Assembly (NCBI GenBank): GCA_963773585.1
Contig: CAVZBR010000004.1
Location: forward strand, 1,207,152 to 1,271,151
Length of the DNA: 64,000 nucleotides
Direction of reading: 5' to 3'
Origin: CAVXJN01 sp963773585
Lineage (GTDB): Bacteria; Pseudomonadota; Gammaproteobacteria; JASBUN01
The notes under the pieces were generated by a model. It was given only the letters and a program-made list of their open reading frames with translations. It did no database searches and was not told where the DNA came from. Made by a program: the position numbers and the translations under genes. The number at the start of each line of letters is the position of its first letter. Position 1 is the stretch's first letter. Below, one piece after another: positions 32,739 through 41,738 of this stretch.

Positions 32739-32841
32739 TTTCCTGCCCAATGCTGTGCCAACCGGTCCGGACGCTTTCCCAAGCGCTCGCGCAGCCGGTA
32801 TGATGATCGGCTTTTAACGACTCGGCACAGGAAGTTGCGTC

Positions 32842-33873
32842 ATGATCAAGGTTGGAATCGTCGGCGGTACCGGCTACACCGGCGTGGAACTGTTGCGGTT
32901 GCTGGCCGCCCATCCCCAGGTCGAACTCATGGCCGTCACCTCACGGGGCGAAGCCGGCACACCGGTGGCGGAGCTGTTTCCGAATCTGCGGGGTCACTGC
33001 GATCTGGCGTTCACCATGCCGGATACGGCCATCTTGTCGGCCTGCGACCTGGTGTTCTATGCCACTCCCAACGGTACGGCGATGCAGACGGCCCCCGAAC
33101 TGCTCGACGCCGGAGTGAAGGTGATCGATCTGGCGGCGGATTTCCGCATCAAGGATGCAGAGGAATGGAAGCGCTGGTATGGCGTGAAGCATGCGTGTCC
33201 GGACCTGCTCAGCGAAGCCGTGTACGGGCTGCCGGAATTGAACCGGGAACTCATCCGTAACGCCCGTCTGGTAGCCAACCCGGGCTGCTATCCTACGGCG
33301 GTCACGCTGGGTTTCCTGCCCTTGGTGGAAAAACAGGTGATCGATCTGGGGCGGCTCATTGCCGATGCCAAATCCGGTGTCAGCGGTGCGGGTCGAAAGG
33401 CCGCCGTGGATAAGCTGCTCGGTGAGGCCGGCGACAGTTTCAAGGCATACGCCGTGCCAGGCCACCGGCATCTACCGGAGATCCGCCAGACGCTGGAGAT
33501 TGCGGTGGGGGTGCCGCTGGGCCTGACGTTCGTACCGCATTTGCTGCCGATGATTCGCGGAATTCATGCGACCTTGTACGCCGAGTTGGAGGACACCGAC
33601 TTGGACGTCCAATCGCTGTACGAGGACCGCTACGTTGATGAGTTATTCGTCGACGTATTGCCAGCGGGATCCCATCCCGAGACGCGCAGCGTACGCGGTT
33701 CCAATATGTGCCGTATTGCTTTGCACCGCCCCCAGAGCGGCGACCGCGTCGTGATTCTTTCGGTAATTGATAACCTCGTCAAAGGCGCGGCGGGGCAGGC
33801 CGTGCAGAATATGAACCTGATGTTCGGACTTGACGAGGATCTGGGTCTGGGCGCAATCGCACTGCTGCCTTAG
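32842..33873 (+). CDS. argC: N-acetyl-gamma-glutamyl-phosphate reductase
   Basis: 343 residues starting at ATG 32842. It reduces N-acetylglutamyl phosphate to the semialdehyde with NADPH, the third step of arginine synthesis. The NAD(P) loop VGIVGGTGYTGVELLRLL is N-terminal, the catalytic Cys lies in ANPGCYPTAV, and the catalytic-base His lies in AVPGHRHLPEI. The length is usual for type 1 ArgC. It is the first gene of a plus-strand run with the DUF6776-like, bactofilin and erpA genes, a common gammaproteobacterial order. Confidence 0.95.
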   Translation: MIKVGIVGGTGYTGVELLRLLAAHPQVELMAVTSRGEAGTPVAELFPNLRGHCDLAFTMPDTAILSACDLVFYATPNGTAMQTAPELLDAGVKVIDLAADFRIKDAEEWKRWYGVKHACPDLLSEAVYGLPELNRELIRNARLVANPGCYPTAVTLGFLPLVEKQVIDLGRLIADAKSGVSGAGRKAAVDKLLGEAGDSFKAYAVPGHRHLPEIRQTLEIAVGVPLGLTFVPHLLPMIRGIHATLYAELEDTDLDVQSLYEDRYVDELFVDVLPAGSHPETRSVRGSNMCRIALHRPQSGDRVVILSVIDNLVKGAAGQAVQNMNLMFGLDEDLGLGAIALLP

Positions 33874-33905
33874 ACGCTGGCTCCGGCGTTGGCCGAGGAT
33901 ATTTA

Positions 33906-34637
33906 GTGGCCACTCATAAACTGGTGATCCGCCCTGAACGCCGCCTGCGCGCGGTCCTGCTGCGTTTGTTGGCGTTGCTGGCGTTTGCAGGGCTGGTGTA
34001 CGGGGCGTATTACGTCGGTGTTCGGCGCGGTTTGGGCGACGCGCGCGGCGCGCTGGTGGAACGGGACCGGCTGCGCAGTGCGTCCCAGCAGTGGGAATCG
34101 AGGCTTGAGGCACTGCGGGACGAGTCGGCACGTCTGGAAAGTGCGCAACGTATCGACCGTGAAGCCAATGAACAAGTGCGATCCAATCTCGACCGCCTGC
34201 AGCAGGAGAATTTGCAGCTGCGGGAAGAATTGCAGTTCTACCGTAGCATCGTCGCGCCGTCCCAGCGCCAGGAGGGAGTCCAGGTGCAGCACTTCAGCGT
34301 CGAACCGTCGCCCGGCAGTCGTCGCTTCCGGTACAAGTTGACCCTGATCAATCTGCAGGGCGTCAAAGGCCGCAAGGAAGTCGCCCGCGGGGAAGTGCAG
34401 TTGTACGTGGACGGCAAGCAGAAAGGGCGCCCTCGACGCCTGAATCTGCAGGAGCTGGGGGTCGGCGGCGACGCTAAACTCGAGTACTCGCTCAAGTACT
34501 TCAAACATTTCGAAGGCGAGTTACGATTACCGGAAGACTTTGTCGCCGAGAGCGCGGTCGTGGAAGTCGATCCGCGCGACGACGATCAGGGTGCCATGCG
34601 CAAACAGGTCCAATGGCCGGAAGGGTCAGCCAGTTAG
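33906..34637 (+). CDS. DUF6776-like membrane-anchored coiled-coil protein
   Basis: 243 residues from GTG 33906. A basic N-terminus (RPERRLRA) precedes one membrane helix (about 17-40), then a coiled coil (about 50-115; repeated Arg/Glu/Leu heptads) and a C-terminal beta-rich domain (about 125-225; FRYKLTLINLQGVKGRKEVARGEVQLYVDG in part). It is anchored in the inner membrane with the rest in the periplasm. Located 18 bases before the bactofilin gene, a conserved pairing, it may help place the bactofilin scaffold; that is inference. No enzyme motif is seen. Confidence 0.7.
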   Translation: MATHKLVIRPERRLRAVLLRLLALLAFAGLVYGAYYVGVRRGLGDARGALVERDRLRSASQQWESRLEALRDESARLESAQRIDREANEQVRSNLDRLQQENLQLREELQFYRSIVAPSQRQEGVQVQHFSVEPSPGSRRFRYKLTLINLQGVKGRKEVARGEVQLYVDGKQKGRPRRLNLQELGVGGDAKLEYSLKYFKHFEGELRLPEDFVAESAVVEVDPRDDDQGAMRKQVQWPEGSAS

Positions 34638-34655
34638 GACCGAAGGAGTTCAATC

Positions 34656-35087
34656 ATGTGGTCGAAGGGAAAACGCAAGCATCGCACTGCCCGCATCGAT
34701 ACTTTGGTGGGCGAGCATACCCGGGTCGCAGGCGACGTCAGTTTCAGTGGCGGATTGCACGTGGACGGCAAGATCGCCGGCAATGTGCTAGCCCCGGACG
34801 ATTCCGACTCCACCTTGACAGTAAGCGAACAAGGCCAGATCGAGGGAGACGTCCGGGTGCCCTATATCGTGCTCAACGGCACCGTGGTCGGCAATGTCCA
34901 AGCGGCGCAACGCATAGAGTTGGCCGCCAAAGCGCGGGTGTCCGGGGACGTCGTCTACAATCTGATCGAAATGGCGATGGGTGCCGAGGTCAACGGCAGC
35001 CTGGTGCACCGAGGCGAACCCGCGACTGCCCCTGCCGAGCACGATATCGCGCAAAGCGGCTTGGAGCCGGAACCGGATAATACTTGA
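34656..35087 (+). CDS. Bactofilin (polymer-forming cytoskeletal protein)
   Basis: 143 residues with a basic N-terminus and the right-handed beta-helix bactofilin domain (about 15-120). Typical repeats are TLVGEHTRVAGDVSFSGGLHVDGKI, ESQ-like turns and GNVLAPD, DVRVPYIVLNGTVVGNV, and KARVSGDVVYNLIEMAMGAEVNGSL. It forms non-nucleotide cytoskeletal polymers at the membrane and guides cell shape or wall enzymes. The stop codon overlaps the IscR-like site of erpA. A possible link to the M23 endopeptidase elsewhere in the window is only thematic. Confidence 0.93.
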   Translation: MWSKGKRKHRTARIDTLVGEHTRVAGDVSFSGGLHVDGKIAGNVLAPDDSDSTLTVSEQGQIEGDVRVPYIVLNGTVVGNVQAAQRIELAAKARVSGDVVYNLIEMAMGAEVNGSLVHRGEPATAPAEHDIAQSGLEPEPDNT

Positions 35088-35104
35088 CTTAAACAGTCAA
35101 CTAC
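35080..35104 (+). promoter_or_regulatory. IscR type 1-like binding site and promoter of erpA
   Basis: A 25-base near-palindrome fits the type 1 IscR consensus at almost every fixed position: ATAC at 35080, GACT at 35086, a 5-base AT-rich centre, AGTC at 35095 and CTAC at 35101. TTGACT within it (35084-35089) can serve as a -35, with ATATTTT near 35107 as a -10. The site lies 70 bases before erpA, so holo-IscR would repress erpA when Fe-S clusters are plentiful. Confidence 0.7.
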
Positions 35105-35173
35105 TGATATTTTAGGTGACAGTGTAGTAACCGTCATCGATCGCGCAGCGATCCTGACCAATGGAGAACCGGT

Positions 35174-35527
35174 ATGAGCAGTGCAGCACTCGAAACGACC
35201 GACACGCTGGTTTTCAGCGACAGCGCGGCCGCCAAGGTCAAGCAGCTGATCGAGGAGGAGAAAAATCCGGAGCTGATGCTGCGTGTATACGTCACCGGCG
35301 GTGGCTGTTCGGGATTTCAATACGGCTTTACGTTTGACGAGGCGTACAACGATGGCGACACCAAAGTGGAAAACGATGGCGTTACCCTGCTGATCGATCC
35401 CATGAGTTTCCAGTATCTGGCCGGTGCCGAGATCGATTATGTGGATGATCTCGAAGGCGCGCGTTTCGTGATCCGCAACCCCAACGCCACGACCACCTGC
35501 GGCTGCGGTTCTTCGTTTGGCGTGTAA
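35174..35527 (+). CDS. erpA: Iron-sulfur cluster insertion protein ErpA
   Basis: 117-residue A-type carrier. Fe-S ligands are Cys45 in VTGGGCSGFQYGF, and Cys109 and Cys111 in CGCGSSFGV. The length and the GCSGFQY signature match ErpA (E. coli 114). It delivers Fe-S clusters to apoproteins, in E. coli including IspG and IspH. It is preceded by an IscR-like box and followed by a strong intrinsic terminator, so it can be a single-gene transcript. Confidence 0.96.
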   Translation: MSSAALETTDTLVFSDSAAAKVKQLIEEEKNPELMLRVYVTGGGCSGFQYGFTFDEAYNDGDTKVENDGVTLLIDPMSFQYLAGAEIDYVDDLEGARFVIRNPNATTTCGCGSSFGV

Positions 35528-35557
35528 CGCCAACTGCAACCGAGGTGTATAGCGAAA

Positions 35558-35579
35558 GGGCGCCGCCGGCGCCCTTTTT
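35558..35579 (+). terminator. Intrinsic terminator of erpA
   Basis: GGGCGCC pairs with GGCGCCC around GCC, followed by five T. It lies 31 bases after the erpA stop. Confidence 0.92.
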
Positions 35580-35665
35580 GTATTGTGATGCGGGCACCGA
35601 CTGCGCAAGCGCTGGCGGTGCGTCTGCTATGCTACGCGGCCGATTTTGCAGTGAGGAGTGCGTGG

Positions 35666-36817
35666 ATGAGTGACTATTTGCCCGGCCTGGCGGGCGTACC
35701 GGCGACCAAATCCAACATTTCGGATATTGACGGCGACAAAGGATTGCTGACTTACCGCGGCTATCCCATCGAGGAATTGGCCAAATACAGCAGCTTTGAA
35801 GAGACGACTTTGCTGTTGCTGGACGGTGAATTGCCCCGCAGCGATGAGTTGCTCGCGTTCGACCAGCAGCTGCGCGCCAATCGGCAAGTCAAGTTTCACA
35901 TCCGCGAAATGATGCGCTATCTGCCGGCCACCGGACACCCGATGGAAATGCTGCAGACAGCGGTGGCCGTGCTGGGAATGTTCTATCCCGGCAATGAATG
36001 CCTTACCAGCAGCGAAGCGGACGTGGACTATGTACACAACATGACGGTCAAGATCAGTGCCCGCATGGGCACCCTGGTCGCCATGTGGGAACAGATCCGC
36101 AACGGCTACGACCCTATCGCGCCGCGTGAGGATCTGAATTACGCGCAGAACCTTCTGTACATGCTGATCGGCAAAGAGCCCGATGCGCTGTTGGCGCGGA
36201 TACTCGACGTCTGCCTGATTCTGCATGCCGAACATACCATCAACGCATCCACGTTTTCGGTACTGGTCACCGGATCGACGCTGGCGAATCCCTACAGCGT
36301 CATTGCCGCCGCGATCGGTACGTTATCCGGCCCCCTGCATGGCGGCGCCAACGAACGGGTCTTGGAGATGCTCGCCGATATCGGGTCTCCTGATCGCGCT
36401 GAGAAATACATCGATCAGCGTCTGGCCAACAAGGAAAAGATCTGGGGCATGGGGCATCGGGAATACAAGACCAAGGACCCCCGCGCCACGATTCTGCAAG
36501 GGCTGATGAACGAATTGAAGGAAGCCCGCGGCGGAGACGTAAATCCGCTGCTGGAGGTGGCGCAGCGGGTCGAACAAGTCTGCGAAGCCCGATTGGCGCA
36601 CAAGGGTGTGTACGCCAACGTGGACTTCTACTCGGGCATCCTCTACACGGAAATGGGTATTCCCCGTGATCAGTTCACGGCGATCTTTGCCATTGCCCGG
36701 GCGGCCGGCTGGCTGGCGCACTGGCGCGAGCAATTGGCGGACAATCGCATTTTTCGACCGACTCAAGTCTACATCGGCAAACAGCGGCGCGATTACGTGC
36801 CAATCGGGGAGCGTTGA
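35666..36817 (+). CDS. Citrate synthase / 2-methylcitrate synthase type
   Basis: 383 residues from ATG 35666, preceded by AGGAG; the longer open frame from 35585 runs through the terminator region. Citrate-synthase family motifs are GDKGLLTYRGYPIEELA, AEHTINASTF with catalytic His, LSGPLHGGANERV with the second His, MGHREYKTKDPRA, and NVDFYSGILYTEMGIP with the catalytic Asp. The short length matches the dimeric, bacillus-type citrate synthases and 2-methylcitrate synthases rather than the long allosteric type. Either acetyl-CoA or propionyl-CoA may be used. No other prp genes are nearby, so citrate synthase is slightly preferred. Confidence 0.85.
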   Translation: MSDYLPGLAGVPATKSNISDIDGDKGLLTYRGYPIEELAKYSSFEETTLLLLDGELPRSDELLAFDQQLRANRQVKFHIREMMRYLPATGHPMEMLQTAVAVLGMFYPGNECLTSSEADVDYVHNMTVKISARMGTLVAMWEQIRNGYDPIAPREDLNYAQNLLYMLIGKEPDALLARILDVCLILHAEHTINASTFSVLVTGSTLANPYSVIAAAIGTLSGPLHGGANERVLEMLADIGSPDRAEKYIDQRLANKEKIWGMGHREYKTKDPRATILQGLMNELKEARGGDVNPLLEVAQRVEQVCEARLAHKGVYANVDFYSGILYTEMGIPRDQFTAIFAIARAAGWLAHWREQLADNRIFRPTQVYIGKQRRDYVPIGER

Positions 36818-36826
36818 GCGCCGTCC

Positions 36827-38764
36827 TTATTGAACCGCGCGGTGGCGTTCACGTCGCCGGGTGGTCCAGATAGTAGCGGCCACCACCGCCAGCACCAGCA
36901 ACTGCGCCAATAGTGTTTCTGTCGTCGGGTACACTCCGAGCAGATCGAAACGCGGAAAATGCACCGGATCCACTGGCAGCAGCCCTGCTTCCTGCAGCGC
37001 GGCGACTCCGTGCCCAGCGAATGCAATCGCCAGCAGCAGCATTACGACGGCGTTGAACGTGAAGAATTGCCGCAACGGCAAGCGCATGCTCGAGCGCACG
37101 ATGATCCAGCCCAGGAGCACCAATAGTGCGGCGCCGGCAGCGACGCCACCCCAGAGAACGTGTTCCGCACCGGGTTCGATCTGCAGCCACAATGCCTGGT
37201 AGAACAGAACCGTCTCGAATACTTCTCGGTACACGGCCAGAAACGATATGCCCGCCAGCGCCCATAGGGCCCGGCCGTGAAGGGCGCGCTGAATGCGTTC
37301 CTGGACGAACTCCTTCCAACGCCGGGCGTGGGACTTATTATGTAACCAAAGCCCCACGTACAACAGCACCGCCGCAGCCACCAGCGCAGTCAGGCCCTCC
37401 GTAAGTTCGCGCCCGGCGCCGCTGATGGCGATCAGGTAGGCGGAAACCACCCATGTTGCCGCGCCCAGTATCAGTGCTGCGATCCAGCCGGCGTGCAAGT
37501 AACGCATGGCATCGCGGCGGCCGGTACGAATGAGGACCGCGCCGATCGCCGCCAGCACAAGCAGCGCTTCCAGGCCCTCGCGGAGCAGGATCACCAACGC
37601 GCTCGCGAATCCCATTCCGGCGGACAGTCGGCCGGCGTCGAGACGCTCGGCTGCGCGTTGCAGCAGGTCGTGCAGCTGACTCTGCCGAGCTGCGATATCC
37701 GCGTACGGCAGTCCGGCGCGAATCTGCTGCCGGTAGGCGAGCATCTCCTGTTCGATTTTTGCCATCAATTCCGGGGCGACGTTCTTCAGTCCGGATTCGG
37801 CCAGTTCGAAACCGTCCAGGTAAGCCGCTACGGCCTGCTCGTAGGCCTGCTTGGTCTTGCCGGCCCGATACGACGCGAGGCTATCGGCCATGCCTTGCTG
37901 AGCCACCTGGATCGGCGTCCGCGCGCCTTCGGCGGCATGTTCCGGATGCCGACGCAAATAGGCGAGCACTGCGGCGCCTTGCTCGCCGAAGCGGCTTTGT
38001 GCCTGCTGCGGCGTCAATGCCGAGAGTACGGCCAGACCGCGCAAGTCCTTGAGCGCGCCCTGTTCGACCAGCTGCTTACCTTGCTGGCGTTGCGCATCGC
38101 TGAAACTCAGGCCACTGACGAAGAACGCCAGCGCCCAGCGTTGTTGATCGTCGAGCCGATCAAAGGCGCGCATCGCAGTGCCGTCGACCCCCAGTGAGAT
38201 GGCGCTGTAGAGCCCGTAGGGGCTGCGCCGGGCAGCGCGTTCGGAATCATGGAAGTTGGTGGGGCTTGGATCCATTGCCGCTGCTGCCGGGCCGTCGCCA
38301 CGGCCTTCAGCGCCGTGACAGGCGGCGCATTTCTGGGCGAACAACGCTTGGGCGCCGGCGACATTCGGCGCGCGACGCGGTGCGGTCGCGACGCCATACA
38401 ACTGCACGACTTGCGCACGAAGTTCTTCGGTTTGTTGGCGGATCTCGGCGCCGGGTCGTTTCGCGGCGATGTTTTCGCTCAACGACTGCACGCCAGCGCG
38501 CAGCGCTTCGCGTCCCGGCTTTGCCGGTAACGCTTCGACCATTTGCACCAATTGCGCGGCGAACTCCGCCTGTTCACGATACTCGCTTTGGTTCACGACC
38601 TTGCCGTCGGCGACCGTCGCTGGGTAGTCGACCCCGATGTAGTCGAGCATGTGCAACAGCCTTTCGGCCGCGGCCCCGTGGGCGAGGGCGGGTAGGGCCA
38701 GCAGCAGCATGAACAACACGGTTCTGCGGCGGTTGCCATGTGAGTATGGAAGCAAAGCGGACAT
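36827..38764 (-). CDS. Cytochrome c fused to FTR1-type iron permease
   Basis: 645 residues: signal peptide (about 12-33), helical periplasmic region, one cytochrome c heme site CAACH at 146-150 with a downstream Met-containing stretch, an imelysin/EfeO-like helical region (about 280-380), then a seven-helix FTR1 domain (about 385-640) with the two iron-transfer motifs REGLE (395-399) and REVFE (513-517). Fe(II) is probably oxidised with electrons going to the heme, then taken in as Fe(III). It is a single gene under a Fur-like box (38790-38810). A fused heme permease of this type is known in some proteobacteria but is not the EfeUOB arrangement. Confidence 0.88.
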   Translation of the reverse strand: MSALLPYSHGNRRRTVLFMLLLALPALAHGAAAERLLHMLDYIGVDYPATVADGKVVNQSEYREQAEFAAQLVQMVEALPAKPGREALRAGVQSLSENIAAKRPGAEIRQQTEELRAQVVQLYGVATAPRRAPNVAGAQALFAQKCAACHGAEGRGDGPAAAAMDPSPTNFHDSERAARRSPYGLYSAISLGVDGTAMRAFDRLDDQQRWALAFFVSGLSFSDAQRQQGKQLVEQGALKDLRGLAVLSALTPQQAQSRFGEQGAAVLAYLRRHPEHAAEGARTPIQVAQQGMADSLASYRAGKTKQAYEQAVAAYLDGFELAESGLKNVAPELMAKIEQEMLAYRQQIRAGLPYADIAARQSQLHDLLQRAAERLDAGRLSAGMGFASALVILLREGLEALLVLAAIGAVLIRTGRRDAMRYLHAGWIAALILGAATWVVSAYLIAISGAGRELTEGLTALVAAAVLLYVGLWLHNKSHARRWKEFVQERIQRALHGRALWALAGISFLAVYREVFETVLFYQALWLQIEPGAEHVLWGGVAAGAALLVLLGWIIVRSSMRLPLRQFFTFNAVVMLLLAIAFAGHGVAALQEAGLLPVDPVHFPRFDLLGVYPTTETLLAQLLVLAVVAATIWTTRRRERHRAVQ

Positions 38765-38789
38765 AACGGAGCCTTCGTGCGGTTAATGC

Positions 38790-38810
38790 AAATAAGAACG
38801 ATTCGAGTTT
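38790..38810 (-). promoter_or_regulatory. Fur-like operator upstream of the iron permease
   Basis: The 21 bases starting AAATAAGAACGATTC agree with the Fur-box core AAATGAGAATGATTCTCATTT at about 16 positions. It lies 25 bases ahead of the permease start. Iron repression would suit the product. Confidence 0.6.
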
Positions 38811-38845
38811 ACATTAACTCAGGAGAGCTGCAAATACCGCCAGGG

Positions 38846-39952
38846 TCAGGAGCCAATTTCGCCTGGGAAAACGGCGCCTAACAGCACAGGCTTGCGCGCG
38901 CCGGTAGCGCTGGGGAGATTTCCGGCTTTGCCACTCAGGCGGCGCGCAGCGAGCCAGGCGAACGCCATGGCTTCCATCCAATCCGGGTCGATACCGAAAT
39001 CGATGCTGCTTTGCACCGGAACCGGCGCCAAAGCTGCGACCAGGCGTCCCATCAGGTCGGTGTTGTGGGCGCCGCCGCCGCATACGATCAGCCGTGCCGC
39101 GGCCGGTGCTTGACTGCGGGCAGCGTCCGCCAGCGTCCGGGCGGTAAGCTCGCATAGAGTGGCCTGGACATCTTGTGGATCGATATCGGCGCCGTGGCGT
39201 TCGAGTATGGTGTTTAGCCAGTGGCGGTTGAAATATTCCCGGCCGGTGCTCTTCGGCGGCGGCCGTGTGAAATAAGCGTCTTCAAGCAACCGTGCCAGAA
39301 GGCTTTCGTGGACCGTTCCCCCGGCACCCCATTGGCCGCCGGTATCCAGTGGCTGGTGCAGATGGGTTGCGCTCCAGGCGTCCAGTAGCGTGTTGCCGGG
39401 CCCGGTATCGAATGCAGGAGCCCGCAGCCCGTCGGCGTGCAGAACGGTGATGTTGGCGATGCCGCCGATATTGGCCACGATCCGGGTTTCGGCCGGGCTT
39501 TGGAGCACTGCCCGATGGAATCCAGGCACCAGCGGCGCGCCCTGGCCGCCCACGGCGAGGTCGCGCCGACGGAAATCGGCGACCGTCACGGTCGCGGTGC
39601 GTTCGGCAATGATGTTGGGATCGCCGATCTGCAGGGTCGAAGGGTCAGCATCGTCAGGATAATGACCGACCGTCTGGCCATGGCTACCGATGGCGACAAT
39701 GCGCTCGGGGGGGACGCCGGCTTTGCGCAGCAGGATTTCGACCGCCGCGGCGAAATGGACCCCCACCTGGACATCGAGGCTGCCCAGTTCGCGCAATGCA
39801 AGTCGCGCGCTGGGGTCCGCGATTTCGAGCAAGCGCTGGCGCAGTTCAGGCGGATACGGCGAGCTCAGCGCCTGCAATAGACGAATCTCCGGGCCCATTT
39901 CCACCAGTGCTGCATCGACGCCGTCCATGCTGGTACCGGAGATCAGCCCCAC
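38846..39952 (-). CDS. anmK: Anhydro-N-acetylmuramic acid kinase
   Basis: 368 residues from GTG 39952. It phosphorylates 1,6-anhydroMurNAc to MurNAc-6-phosphate during wall recycling. ATP/substrate motifs are GLISGTSMDGVDAALV at the N-terminus, GSHGQTVGHYP, FDTGPGNTLLDAW and CGGGAHNTDLMGRL. The reading frame extends 5' with family-like residues (LYV) but no standard start, so the true start may be slightly upstream. It follows the M23 gene by 35 bases; anmK-M23-tyrS is a frequent gammaproteobacterial neighbourhood, and ampD in the window uses the same pathway. Confidence 0.93.
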   Translation of the reverse strand: MGLISGTSMDGVDAALVEMGPEIRLLQALSSPYPPELRQRLLEIADPSARLALRELGSLDVQVGVHFAAAVEILLRKAGVPPERIVAIGSHGQTVGHYPDDADPSTLQIGDPNIIAERTATVTVADFRRRDLAVGGQGAPLVPGFHRAVLQSPAETRIVANIGGIANITVLHADGLRAPAFDTGPGNTLLDAWSATHLHQPLDTGGQWGAGGTVHESLLARLLEDAYFTRPPPKSTGREYFNRHWLNTILERHGADIDPQDVQATLCELTARTLADAARSQAPAAARLIVCGGGAHNTDLMGRLVAALAPVPVQSSIDFGIDPDWMEAMAFAWLAARRLSGKAGNLPSATGARKPVLLGAVFPGEIGS

Positions 39953-39987
39953 ATAGAGACCGTCCGTGGACGTTGCGCGGGGTTCGC

Positions 39988-41511
39988 TCAGTTGCGCGCG
40001 ACCTGGGTGCGGTCCAACACGTCGAGCTGATCGATCAATGGATCGGCTTCAGCGCGGAACGCCGGTAACTCCAGCGTCGGGATTGGGGTGGCCACCGGCA
40101 AATCCACCGTCAGGGGGTTGCGATGTACGCCATTGACCCGGAACTCGTAATGGAGATGCGGTCCGGTGGCCAGGCCGGTCTGGCCGACATAGCCGATGAT
40201 TTGGCCCTGATGCACAGTACTGCCGAGTTTGAAGCGGCTGTTGAAGCGCGACATGTGACCGTACAGCGTGCTGTAACGACTGCCGTGGCGAATGATGAGC
40301 ACGTTGCCGTAACCACCTTTGCGGCCACGGAAGACGATTTTGCCGTCACCGGTGGCCTTGATCGGCGTCCCGGTCGGCGCGGCATAATCGACCCCCTTGT
40401 GAGCGCGGATGCGATTCAGGATCGGGTGCATCCGGTGGAGATCGAACTTCGAACTGATGCGGGTGAAGTTGACCGGCGTGCGCAGAAACGCTTTGCGCAC
40501 GCTGAGACCGCTCGGCGTGTAATAGCTGCTGCGGCCATCGCTGTCGGTGAAACGGATGGCGCGATAGGTCTTGCCGCGGTTGATGAACTCCGCCGCGACG
40601 ATGTCGCCATCGCCCACTTTGCGACCGTCCAGGTAATTCTGCTCATAGATGACCGTGAAGCGATCGCCCTCGCGCAGGTCCTGTGCCATGTCGATGTCCC
40701 AGCCGAAAATGCCGGCCAGTTCCATGGTCAGGGTGTCCGACATTCCGGCATTCTGCGCGGATACGAACAAGGATTGCGCAATCACCCCGGACGCGTTGGC
40801 GGTGCGTACTTCGTAATCGCGTTCGAGTTTGCTGGCTTGGTAGCCTTTCGCGCTTCGGGCGATCCGCAAGCTGTGGCTGGGGTCGATCTTCAGCACCAAT
40901 TCATTGAGATTCCCGTCGTCGTCGACCCGAACACGAAGGGTCTCGCCTGGAAACAGGCGTTTGAGCCGTGACACCGGGCCTTCGGCCTGCATGACATCGT
41001 AAAGCTGTCGCGCCGTAAGCCCGGCGTGAGAAAAAATCTGAGCGAGACTGTCGCCGGATTTCACCGTGAACTGCTGCCATTCCCCGGCCGAGAAATCGTC
41101 AATCTGAGCTTCGTTTTCCGTCTCGCCGGCGCTGGCCGAATCGCTGGCCGGTGCTTGTTCCTGCAGCAACGGATCCTCCGCCAAAGCTTCAGCAGGGCCT
41201 GTTGTAAGCGGAGCTTCCGGCACGTGTTGCAGCGCGACCTTTTCGGTGGCCGGACGCGACTTCGCGATATCGACTTCGCTCGGTCCCGATTTCTGCCCTG
41301 GCAGCGGCAGATCCTGGCTTACGCCGTAAACGGCCGATTGCCGCAAGCGATCGGATCGCGTCGCGGCAGCATCGTCGGGGGTTGCGCTGAGAAAAAAACC
41401 AAGCGCCAGGCCGCCGGCCGCCAGCAGCGCCAGATGTCGCCGTCCGGGTCGAAGCAGTGCGCCCGCAACGGTTCGCGGTCGGTCGGTGAGGAACTTGTAG
41501 TCGCGCTTCAT
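39988..41511 (-). CDS. M23 peptidoglycan DD-endopeptidase (MepM-like) with LysM/OapA-type domain
   Basis: About 507 residues from ATG 41511 (ATG 41514 or 41553 possible). An N-terminal membrane helix (about 25-45) is followed by a Pro/Ala-rich linker, a LysM/OapA-type domain (about 145-235: QFTVKSGDSLAQIFSHAGLTARQLYDVM in part) and an M23 domain (about 345-470): RMHPILNRIRAHKGVDYAAPTGTPI with zinc His and Asp, and TGLATGPHLHYEFRVNG with HLH. It cleaves peptide cross-links of the wall in the periplasm. It diverges from tyrS (185 bases between starts). Confidence 0.9.
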   Translation of the reverse strand: MKRDYKFLTDRPRTVAGALLRPGRRHLALLAAGGLALGFFLSATPDDAAATRSDRLRQSAVYGVSQDLPLPGQKSGPSEVDIAKSRPATEKVALQHVPEAPLTTGPAEALAEDPLLQEQAPASDSASAGETENEAQIDDFSAGEWQQFTVKSGDSLAQIFSHAGLTARQLYDVMQAEGPVSRLKRLFPGETLRVRVDDDGNLNELVLKIDPSHSLRIARSAKGYQASKLERDYEVRTANASGVIAQSLFVSAQNAGMSDTLTMELAGIFGWDIDMAQDLREGDRFTVIYEQNYLDGRKVGDGDIVAAEFINRGKTYRAIRFTDSDGRSSYYTPSGLSVRKAFLRTPVNFTRISSKFDLHRMHPILNRIRAHKGVDYAAPTGTPIKATGDGKIVFRGRKGGYGNVLIIRHGSRYSTLYGHMSRFNSRFKLGSTVHQGQIIGYVGQTGLATGPHLHYEFRVNGVHRNPLTVDLPVATPIPTLELPAFRAEADPLIDQLDVLDRTQVARN

Positions 41512-41738
41512 CATGAAGGGCCAATGACTGGAAATGTCTTGGGAAATTCGCAACGCATACGTTAGCGTGCGGTCACCTTTCGGTCAATTGGGATACCATG
41601 CAATGTGATCTGGTCGTGGTTCGGCAATCGAACGCTCCGGGCGTCCTGCCTGATACCCATTTAGCACTGCTTCCGGTATCTTATCGGCCTTTTCACGCTT
41701 GTCTTTGAGTTTTAGGCCACGCAAAGGTTGGTCACAAC

